Below, one piece after another: positions 8,489-15,804 of a DNA stretch of 64,000 bases. Source of the stretch: an uncultured Anaerolineae bacterium (GTDB taxonomy: Bacteria > Chloroflexota > Anaerolineae > Anaerolineales > Villigracilaceae); assembly GCA_903908605.1 (NCBI GenBank), contig CAIVSQ010000436.1:1-64000 (forward strand), in the 5' to 3' direction. The position numbers and the translations under genes were made by a program. Position 1 is the stretch's first letter. Every line of letters starts with the position of its first letter. The notes under the pieces were generated by a model. It made no database searches and was not told the origin of the DNA. It saw only the letters and a list, made by a program, of their open reading frames with translations.

Positions 8489-8623
8489 GGCGTCCTCCTG
8501 GGTAAATAATGGGTGAGCGCATACCGCCCCCACCCTGGAAAATAATGTCAACCTCCCGGCAGGAAGGTTCTGCCACTGCCGGTTTTTCTGCCCCATTTAT
8601 AGCATAAAAGCCACCAGGATGAT

Positions 8624-10039
8624 CTACGAATCAAAGCCCAGCCCGAGCGAATCCAGCAGCCTCAGCCACAGGTCTCGCCGGCCCTCGTTGCGATCCGCCC
8701 GGTCCAGCGAACGGCGGGTGAGATTAACCACCCCCGAACGCAGCGGCTCCGGTGGAAAAGGCACCGGCTTTTCACGCACCATGCCCAGCCGGGTTCGCTC
8801 GGTGGCACGCCCATCCAGCAAATCAAGCATCACCTGCGCCCCAAAGCGCGAGGCCCCAACCCCCAGCCCCGTGTAGCCCAGCGCATATGCGCTCAGCCCG
8901 CCATGGGCCGTACCCCAAAAGACATTGAAGCGCGAACAGGTATCGATGGCTCCACCCCAGCGATGGGTGAAGCGCAGCCCTTCCAGCTGGGGAAAGGTCT
9001 GGAAAAAGTGATCTACCAATCGTTCAAACGAAGCCGGGTGTTGTTCGTAGCGCGGACCAAAACCATTGTTCCAATAATACACAGCGTCATAACCGCCCCA
9101 TAGAATCCGCCCATCTGCGCTAGTGCGGTAATAATGAAACTGGTTGCCAACATCCGAGACACCCTGGCGGGCCTGCCAGCCAATCTCAGCACGCTGGGCG
9201 GCCGAAAGCGGCTCAGTCATCAATACATAATCATAGACCGGCACAATATAATACGATAGGCGTTTAAGCAGCGGTGGGAAGGCGTTGGTGGCGAGCGCCA
9301 CCCGCGCCGAGCGCACAGTGGCATGGGCAGTACGCACATGGATAAAGTTGCCATCGCGCATCAATCCAAGCGCGGGTGTATTTTCGTAGATGCGAATACC
9401 CTGTTCAAGGCAGGCCTTACGCAAACCCCAGGCCAGGCGAGCCGGGTTAACCGTGGCTACATCGGGGTTAAACAAGCCGCCCAGGTAGGTGGGCGAATTA
9501 ACCACAGACCGCAATTCTTCACGTTCCAGCCAGGTATATTTTTCACCATACGGCGCTGCCTCGGCCGGCACGGCACGCAGGCCATCCAGCTGATACGGTT
9601 CAGTGGCAACCAGTAGTTCGCCCGAACGTTGGTAATCACAATCAAACCCAAGGTCTTTAACACTGGCCTCAAGCCCATCCAGGTTTTCCTTCCCGAGCCG
9701 GACCAGGCTGGCCAGTTCGGCCGGCCAACGGGCCAGTCCATTTTCCAGGCCATGAGTCAAGGAAGCATCCACAAACCCACCATTCCGCCCGCTGGCGCCC
9801 GAAGCCGCCTCACCTGCCTCGAGAATGATGATCTCACGTGACGGGTCAGCCTGGCGAGCCAGCAGAGCAGTCCATAACCCGGTGAAACCAGCCCCAATAA
9901 TCAACAGATCGGTACGGGCGTCTGCCCTCAAGCCAGGCAAAGGCTCGGGGCGGGCAGGATCATCCAGCCAAAAGGGCTGTGGCCTGGCGTCAGCCAGGGA
10001 TTTAAGCATATCGGGGCGGGGCTGATTGGCAAATGGCAT
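8624..10039 (-). CDS. FAD-dependent oxidoreductase, DAO family (PuuB-like)
   Basis: 471 residues. An N-terminal Rossmann dinucleotide fold (DLLIIGAGFTGLWTALLA, residues 44-61; acidic end of strand 2 at IIILEA) is followed by ASGASGRNGGFVD, a pattern shared by gamma-glutamylputrescine oxidase-like DAO enzymes. A second FAD-contact region near the C-terminus reads GYTGLGVGASRFGAQVMLDLL. Enzymes of this group oxidise primary or secondary amines or amino acids to imines and aldehydes with release of H2O2 or electron transfer. The neighbouring amidohydrolase and importer suggest catabolism of an N-containing compound such as a conjugated amine; the substrate is inference. Only a weak AGGT-type ribosome site precedes the start. 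M11 is a possible alternative start. Confidence 0.88.
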   Translation of the reverse strand: MPFANQPRPDMLKSLADARPQPFWLDDPARPEPLPGLRADARTDLLIIGAGFTGLWTALLARQADPSREIIILEAGEAASGASGRNGGFVDASLTHGLENGLARWPAELASLVRLGKENLDGLEASVKDLGFDCDYQRSGELLVATEPYQLDGLRAVPAEAAPYGEKYTWLEREELRSVVNSPTYLGGLFNPDVATVNPARLAWGLRKACLEQGIRIYENTPALGLMRDGNFIHVRTAHATVRSARVALATNAFPPLLKRLSYYIVPVYDYVLMTEPLSAAQRAEIGWQARQGVSDVGNQFHYYRTSADGRILWGGYDAVYYWNNGFGPRYEQHPASFERLVDHFFQTFPQLEGLRFTHRWGGAIDTCSRFNVFWGTAHGGLSAYALGYTGLGVGASRFGAQVMLDLLDGRATERTRLGMVREKPVPFPPEPLRSGVVNLTRRSLDRADRNEGRRDLWLRLLDSLGLGFDS

Positions 10040-10090
10040 CTGGCAACCTGTGCATAAAAATGGAGTGGGGATGAAAGCTATTTCTGTATT

Positions 10091-10675
10091 TTAGTCATTG
10101 TTTCCGCAGGCAATACCGTCGTAATTGTCATCCAGGAAGTGAATATCCCCGGCACCCTCGCGCTTGCAGTAGTTGAAGCAAACCTGGGCCTTGGCGCGAG
10201 TCTGGAAATCGTTGCAGTCCAGTAAATCGGCAGAACAGTTACAGGGCGCGTTGACCCGCCTGGTCTTTTCAGCATTGATAATCCGCATCAAACGTGTGGC
10301 CTGCACATATTCGGTCAGCATGGCCACCTGGGTGGAAGAACGCGCCGTAAGCAAAAAGTCGTGCAGGGCCGTCATTTCAAGCGTCGAAAGCAGCGTCACC
10401 TGCGGGGTTGCAGATTGTGGGAATGCGGAAGGCAGCGGCGTCAGGCTAACCATTCCTGGCAGACGCAGGACCGGGGTTCGGCTGACATATGGAACCAGCA
10501 CAGGAGTCTCAGACGCCGATTCCATACCGGTGGGCGAATAAGTCACCAGGGCCGGCGGCTTGAACTGCGCGGCAGGGTCTTTGGTGCTGAGTGCCAGGAA
10601 AGTAACCCACACAGCAGCCAGGCCCATAACAATAACCAGTGCCACCTGGGTAGCGGTTTCAGAAGAACGTTTCAT
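10091..10675 (-). CDS. Membrane-anchored Excalibur-domain protein
   Basis: 194 residues. One N-terminal membrane segment (VALVIVMGLAAVWVTFLAL, about 11-29) is followed by a Pro/Ser/Thr-rich extracytoplasmic stalk and a helical region. The C-terminal 45 residues carry an Excalibur-like calcium-binding domain: DCNDFQTRAKAQ, then HFLDDNYDGIACG, with Cys pairs. Excalibur domains occur in surface proteins and nucleases and resemble EF-hand loops. No enzymatic domain is visible. It is co-oriented with, and 52 bases from, the FAD oxidoreductase and may be the first gene of that transcript, but a functional link is not evident. Confidence 0.75.
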   Translation of the reverse strand: MKRSSETATQVALVIVMGLAAVWVTFLALSTKDPAAQFKPPALVTYSPTGMESASETPVLVPYVSRTPVLRLPGMVSLTPLPSAFPQSATPQVTLLSTLEMTALHDFLLTARSSTQVAMLTEYVQATRLMRIINAEKTRRVNAPCNCSADLLDCNDFQTRAKAQVCFNYCKREGAGDIHFLDDNYDGIACGNND

Positions 10676-10759
10676 TTTTTACCTGTAAGAAAAAGCCCGG
10701 CTACAAAAACCAACAAACCAACTGGGAAACACATAGTTTGCAACAGGGTCCATATTAGC

Positions 10760-11074
10760 TCAAATTGTACCAGCCTTGGCGCGTCTGCTATTATAAAGAT
10801 TTGGAACCAATGTATCCGCAAGAGAGAAACGTCCAATGGCGGCGTCATACCACCTGGCGTTTAAAAAAACATTGCTCAAACTCCATCTCGTTGTTTGATT
10901 GGCCCGAAATTTATACTCAGTCGGAGTAGCTCCACTCTTAAAGCATTTTTCGCCAAAGGGCTTGTAGCACAGCTCAGCGACTTTTTTCCCGCTGGTTTTC
11001 GTCGTCACAGCCGTCGAACCAAGATGGTCACCGAGCGGGTAATATAGGGCGGTTTCCCGGCCGTCGTCCTTATT
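10760..11074 (-). pseudogene. RHS-repeat core remnant
   Basis: Reading the minus strand from about 11074 gives RETALYYPLGDHLGSTAVTT, then ELCYKPFGEKC, TPTEYKFRANQ, ARWYDAAIGRFSLADTLVPN and a stop at 10760. This is the conserved end of an RHS/YD-repeat protein core (YYPLGDHLGST, YxPFGE, YKFTGQ, ARWYDPxIGRFxSADT). Nothing upstream encodes YD repeats and no toxin tip follows, so it is a fragment. It begins 1-5 bases from the end of the broken hydrolase gene, suggesting that a recombination joined the two. Confidence 0.8.
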
Positions 11075-12164
11075 TCAGGTGTTCGTCAAAGAAGTCAATC
11101 GTCCTCTGCATGGCCAGGCTGAAATAATGCGAGATGTTGTGATTATCCTTCTCATATAGGTACAGCTCCGATTGTCCCCCGGCGGCGCGGATCTGCTCAT
11201 CCAGCCCCACAGAGAAACTGACCGGCACATCTTCATCCTCGGTGCCGTGATGCAGCTGAATCGGCCCGGAAAGATCAGCCAGGTAATTATTGGCCGAGAG
11301 TTAGGCCCAAAAAGCCGGGTTCTCCTGAGGAGTGCCGTAGGTCTCCAGCCAGCTGCTGCGCCAACCGGCCCCGCGTGATGAGGGCGAGGGGGTAAACGAG
11401 CCGCTGCGCCGCCAGTTGTAGATCATATCTGGGTAAGAACCCACCACCCCGGCCCAGATCACACCCGCCTTAATCTCATGGCTAACCACCATCGCCCTTA
11501 AGGTCAAGTAGCCCCCCATCGAATGCCCCCACATGCCAATCCGCGCGGGGTTGACCTGTGGCAGGCGTTTGATCGAAGCCAGCGCATTCAGCACATCAAT
11601 CGCATAACCAGGATCACCATACGCCCCACTGGCCGGCCCCTCCGACTGATCGTGACCACGATAATCGATGCGAAAGACCACATACCCGGCCAGGGCCAGC
11701 CGGTCCACATAGGCAATGTAGCGCTCGGTGGTACGGTAAACTTCCGGCGGAATATAGCCGTGATTGAAGACAATCGCCGGGAAGCCGCCTTCAGGAACCT
11801 CACCATCGGGAATGGTCAGCAAAGCATAGATCTTGTAGCCTTCGGAGAGGTATGAAGCATAGTAACGCCGGTAATTGCCCCCGCGTGCCAGCTCTTTTTC
11901 AATGACGATATCGCTGCCAAGGTAAGACCCGGCCCGTAAGAAAGCGATGCTTACCGGGTGCGGCGTGGGCGTAGGGCTGGGGGGGATGGTTGGTGTGGCT
12001 GAAGGCAGCTGAATGGCTGTAGCGCTGGGCGATGGAGCGGGGGTTTCGCTGGCCACCAGGCGCACAGACGGGGTAGCCAGAGGGATGTCCTGCTGCGGCG
12101 GCGTGGGGGCACAAGCCACCAGCACCAGCGCGACCAGCAGGAAAACAAGCCTGATATTTTTCAA
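11070..12164 (-). pseudogene. Alpha/beta hydrolase lipoprotein (prolyl-oligopeptidase type) interrupted by an in-frame TAA
   Basis: The first 287 codons encode a lipoprotein (signal MKNIRLVF..., lipobox LVAC, Cys18), a Pro/Thr/Ser-rich stalk and an alpha/beta hydrolase domain with FPAIVFNHGYIPP, RIDYRGHDQSEG and the nucleophile elbow GMWGHSMGGYLTLRA. A TAA at 11301-11303 stops translation after NPAFWA. The same frame then stays open for 76 more codons with the expected C-terminus: SANNYLADLSGPIQLHHGT, EDVPVSF, YEKDNHNIS and DFFDEHLK, ending at 11070. The catalytic Asp and His should lie after the stop, so the truncated product should be inactive. A single substitution or a sequencing error explains it. 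RHS debris follows immediately. Confidence 0.88.
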
Positions 12165-12468
12165 AAGACCTCACAATAAAATGAACGGCATTCGCCAGTA
12201 AAATTTAACCTATACAGATCATTATAGTCATAAATATGGCAAGCTGATGAAAAATCCAGCCCATAGCATGCGTGCAACCAGCCCGGAGCTCTGCTGAAAT
12301 CAATATTTTCAACTCATCTTGCTAAAAAATTTTACTGGTCCACGGTAGCGTGTGATGTACGCGAATATATTTTCGTCATTAACATGCATCGCACTTCACC
12401 GCCACATGTAGATGAATCCATTGACTGTTACACGCCGGCTAAACCGTGTACACTATCAATAACAGGCA
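12165..12468. other. Intergenic stretch without a recognisable gene
   Basis: AT-richer spacer between the broken hydrolase gene and the repeat copies. It holds a 12-bp inverted pair, CCAGTAAAATTT (12195-12206) and AAATTTTACTGG (12327-12338), 120 bases apart, without a visible target duplication. No coding frame with a ribosome site was found. Confidence 0.5.
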
Positions 12469-12697
12469 AACCCCTGCAAATCCCGCCCTCCTTCGCGCCC
12501 TTCGTGCCTTCGTGGTGCCCCGCTCTTCACCCACCACCACCCAGTCTGCTGACGCTATTACCAAGGTGTTTTCCATCCAATCAAATCATATTTGTCATAG
12601 TACAGCCCGCATCACATAAACACAAAATAACTCCGTGAATCTCCGTGCCCTTCTCCGCGCTCTCCGTGTCACCGCCTTTACTCCCGCCAGGCCAAAC
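12469..12697. repeat. Long direct repeat, copy A (about 230 bp)
   Basis: Runs from AACCCCTGCAAA to CCCGCCAGGCCAAAC and recurs at 12787-13018 with scattered substitutions and small indels. Two tracts inside are quasi-periodic: CCTTCG(C/T)G-type units every 8-9 bases (12490-12515) and CTCCG(T/C)G-type units every 9-12 bases (about 12630-12670). On the minus strand these read as CACGAAGG and CACGGAGA units. No plausible gene; short reading frames through it give only Arg-rich or Ser/Pro-rich low-complexity peptides. Confidence 0.9.
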
Positions 12698-12738
12698 AAA
12701 TAAAATATCCATGACCCGGCGGGTTTAACCCCAAAAAG

Positions 12739-12768
12739 CATGGATAACCATGGATAAACATGGATAAT
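12739..12768. repeat. Three tandem 10-bp units CATGGATAAN
   Basis: CATGGATAAC, CATGGATAAA and CATGGATAAT follow each other without gap in the spacer between the two long repeat copies. On the minus strand the unit reads NTTATCCATG. The 10-bp period is close to one helical turn. Confidence 0.9.
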
Positions 12769-12786
12769 AATACATTTCTTCAACCT

Positions 12787-13018
12787 AACCCCTGCAAATA
12801 CCGCCCTCCTTCGCGCCCTTCGTGCCTTCGTGGTGCCCCGCTCTTCACCCCCACCACCCAGTCTGCTGACGCTATTACCAAGGTATTTCCCATCCAATCA
12901 AATCATATTTGTCATGGAACACATGGCGTCATGTAAACACAAAAAAAATAACTCTGTGAATCTCCGTGCCCATCTCCGCGCTCTTCGTGTCACCGCCCTT
13001 ATTCCCGCCAGGCCAAAC
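12787..13018. repeat. Long direct repeat, copy B (about 230 bp)
   Basis: Second copy of the element at 12469-12697, same orientation, offset about 318-321 bases. Both periodic tracts and the unique part (TCTGCTGACGCTATTACCAA and CCATCCAATCAAATCATATT) are conserved. Differences cluster in the variable stretch after TTGTCAT. It ends 123 bases before the GH31 start codon. Confidence 0.9.
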
Positions 13019-13141
13019 GAGTGATATACCCATGAACTTTCATTAATACGCTGCCTGTTGTGTCATGCACCTCCATGCCAATTTTTGATTTATACTACAT
13101 AAGAAATGGGTTGATTTAATAAAAACAAAAGGGACACAAGG

Positions 13142-15595
13142 ATGCCAACAAAAACAGGATATCACCAGGCGGGTCGCATAGATGCTACCTATTTCACCAG
13201 GCTTAAAAAAGTAACACAGGTCACCCCCACCGAACAAGGTATCCTGGCAGAAATCGATGACGAGCTGCTGCGCATCGACGTCATCCGCGCGGATATTTTA
13301 CGCATCAAGATCAGCCGCGGCCGTCATTTTGATGAGCAGCCCACCTTCGCAGTCTGTGCAGATTTAAATGCCCACCAGCCCACCTTCAAGCTGGATATTA
13401 CCGCTGAGCGCGCCTTGCTGGACACAGGTCAGATCACCCTTACCCTGGGCCGCACCCCCTTTCATCTCGAAGCCCGTCGCAAAGATGGCAGCCTGGTTTT
13501 CACCTCCATGCCCGAACAGGATGGCAGCAGCTGGGCCTATGCCACCCTCAATGACGAATTTGTCGTCTACCGTTCCTGCCGCCAGCAGGATGCCTTTCTC
13601 GGGCTGGGCGAAAAAACCGGCCGGCTGAACCGCAAAGGAGAGGACTATACCCTTTGGAACACAGACGTGCTCAATGGCAGCGCAGTCGCCGAGTTTAAAG
13701 CCGGCTATCCGTCCGGTCACCCGCGCGCAGATGAGACCAGCACCGGCTTCGACCCTTACTATGTCTCGATTCCATTCTTTTATCACCTCTCTGCCGAAGG
13801 CAGCGCAGCAGCTGGTTTCTTCGTAGATAACGGTTACCGCGCCAGGTTCGACTTTTCGCCCGCGGATGAGTATGGTTTCCATTTCCTCGGCGGGCAGTAC
13901 ACCGAATACATCTTCGCCGGACCACAACTCAGCGATATCCTGGCTGGCTACACCTGGCTGACCGGACGCATGCAGCCTCCTCCGCTCTGGTCACTGGGCT
14001 ACCACCAATGCCGCTGGCACGCCTATACACAAGCAACCCTCGAAGCACTGGCTGACCAGGTTCGTGCCCACAAAATTCCCTGCGACACCCTCTGGTTGGA
14101 TATTGACTACATGAACGGTTACCGGGTCTTCACCTGGAACCAGGAAGCCTTCCCGGATAGTGCCGCCACGCTAAAACGGCTGGGCGACCGGGGCTTTCGG
14201 GCCATCACCATCATCGACCCGGGTATCAAGTTTGACCCAGGCTACCCGGTCTATGACCAGGCCGTTGAGCGCGACGTACTCTGCAAGACCGAACAAGGCG
14301 CAACCTACATCGGCCAGGTTTGGCCGGGAAAAACCGTCTTCCCCGATTTCGTTACCCCCGAAGCACGCGCCTGGTGGGGTGAACTAAACGCCGCCCACGT
14401 CAAATCGGGCCTGGCAGGCATCTGGAATGACATGAACGAACCCGCCACAGGCGATATCCGCTCAGATGCCATGCGCTTTGGCAAGGGACAATACTCACAC
14501 GCACGTTTTCACAACCAGTACGCCTTGCTGATGGCCATGGGTACCACCGAAGGCTTGTTGCAAGCCATGCCAGACCGCCGCACCTTCGTCCTCTCACGGG
14601 CAGGCTTCGCCGGCATCCAGCGCTACGCCGCCAACTGGATGGGCGATAACCTATCACGTTGGGATCACCTCTGGATGAGCTTGCCAATGGGCATGGGGTT
14701 GGGCCTTTCTGGCCAACCATTCGTCGGAGCCGATATTGGTGGCTTTTCCGGCAATACCAACGCTGAACTTTTCACCCGCTGGATTCAGTGCGGGGCACTG
14801 GCTCCCTTTTGCCGCAACCACAGCAGCACCGGTCATATCGACCAGTACCCATGGTCCTTTGGTGAAGCCTATGAAGAACTGGCCCGCCAGGCGCTAGAAA
14901 TGCGCTATAAATTACTGCCCTATATCTATTCGGCCTTTGTGCACTCGGCCGAAACCGGCGCACCGGTGCAGCAAGCCCTGGTCTTCGCCTTCCAAAACGA
15001 TCCGACCCTGCGCGATATCGATGATCAATACCTGCTCGGCAGCCAATTGCTGGTAGCGCCCGTTTACAACCCCGGCACCACAGCCCGCCATGTCTACCTG
15101 CCAGAAGGCAGCTGGTACGATTGGCACAGCGGGGAATGCCTGCCCGGCAAACGCTTCGTAACCGCTGCCACCCCCATGGACTTTATCCCTGTCTACGCCC
15201 GTGGCGGGGCGGTCATCCCCACCTGGCCCGAAGCCCCTGCCACTACCGACGGCTACCACCCCGAAAAAATTGAGCTGCACATCTTCGTTCCCCTTGCCGA
15301 TGGCGAATACTCCTCCATGCTGCACGAAGACGACGGCCTGACCTTTGCCTTCCAAAATGGTAGCTTCCTGCGCACCACTTTCAGCCTGCGCCGCAGCGGC
15401 AACCAGATCAATCTGCATGGTCAGGTCAGCGGCCATGGCTACCCTGAATTCGCCCGCCATACATTTGAACTGGTCTGGCACGGGGCAACCCCAGAGAATA
15501 TCCTGGTCAACGGGCAAACCGTCACCGCCCAGAATGGGCGCCTGGTCATCCCCAACCGCGGCAGTGATCTGCAAATCAGCGCGCAGCTTCACTAA
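13142..15595 (+). CDS. Glycoside hydrolase family 31 (alpha-glucosidase/alpha-xylosidase type)
   Basis: 817 residues, retaining alpha-glycosidase. Order: N-terminal beta-sandwich (about 1-255), (beta/alpha)8 barrel beginning around LWSLGYHQCRWHAY, then two C-terminal beta domains. The catalytic nucleophile is Asp430 in GIWNDMNEP, and the likely acid/base is Asp502 in NWMGDNLSRWDHLW. Other family marks are DTLWLDIDYMNGYRVFTWN and PFCRNHSSTGHIDQYPW. No signal peptide, so it is probably cytoplasmic and acts on imported alpha-glucosides; the exact linkage is unknown. A weak ACAAGG ribosome site precedes the ATG. A glycogen debranching enzyme gene 15 kb away fits alpha-glucan use. Confidence 0.93.
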   Translation: MPTKTGYHQAGRIDATYFTRLKKVTQVTPTEQGILAEIDDELLRIDVIRADILRIKISRGRHFDEQPTFAVCADLNAHQPTFKLDITAERALLDTGQITLTLGRTPFHLEARRKDGSLVFTSMPEQDGSSWAYATLNDEFVVYRSCRQQDAFLGLGEKTGRLNRKGEDYTLWNTDVLNGSAVAEFKAGYPSGHPRADETSTGFDPYYVSIPFFYHLSAEGSAAAGFFVDNGYRARFDFSPADEYGFHFLGGQYTEYIFAGPQLSDILAGYTWLTGRMQPPPLWSLGYHQCRWHAYTQATLEALADQVRAHKIPCDTLWLDIDYMNGYRVFTWNQEAFPDSAATLKRLGDRGFRAITIIDPGIKFDPGYPVYDQAVERDVLCKTEQGATYIGQVWPGKTVFPDFVTPEARAWWGELNAAHVKSGLAGIWNDMNEPATGDIRSDAMRFGKGQYSHARFHNQYALLMAMGTTEGLLQAMPDRRTFVLSRAGFAGIQRYAANWMGDNLSRWDHLWMSLPMGMGLGLSGQPFVGADIGGFSGNTNAELFTRWIQCGALAPFCRNHSSTGHIDQYPWSFGEAYEELARQALEMRYKLLPYIYSAFVHSAETGAPVQQALVFAFQNDPTLRDIDDQYLLGSQLLVAPVYNPGTTARHVYLPEGSWYDWHSGECLPGKRFVTAATPMDFIPVYARGGAVIPTWPEAPATTDGYHPEKIELHIFVPLADGEYSSMLHEDDGLTFAFQNGSFLRTTFSLRRSGNQINLHGQVSGHGYPEFARHTFELVWHGATPENILVNGQTVTAQNGRLVIPNRGSDLQISAQLH

Positions 15596-15804
15596 GATAC
15601 AATAGTGAAGAAAAACAGCATAAGCATCCTCACCTTACCCCCACTGCAACCAGCCCGGCTCGCTGGCCGGGTTGGCCCGTTCCTCAAAACCCAGGCCGCT
15701 TTTTTTACAGGCAAAAACGGCCTGCACTCACACAAGCCCCACCAGAGCCTGGCATTCGGCAGAGCAGTCTCCCTATCAGCACAAATGCCTCACAAGTCTC
15801 TTTC

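Noticed and set aside
12195-12338. 144-bp miniature transposon from a 12-bp inverted pair
   Set aside because: No target-site duplication, no further copies in the window and AT-rich arms that could pair by chance.
12469-13018. Possible CRISPR array
   Set aside because: Only two long copies and short imperfect 8-12 bp units; no 20-40 bp identical repeats with unique spacers and no cas genes.
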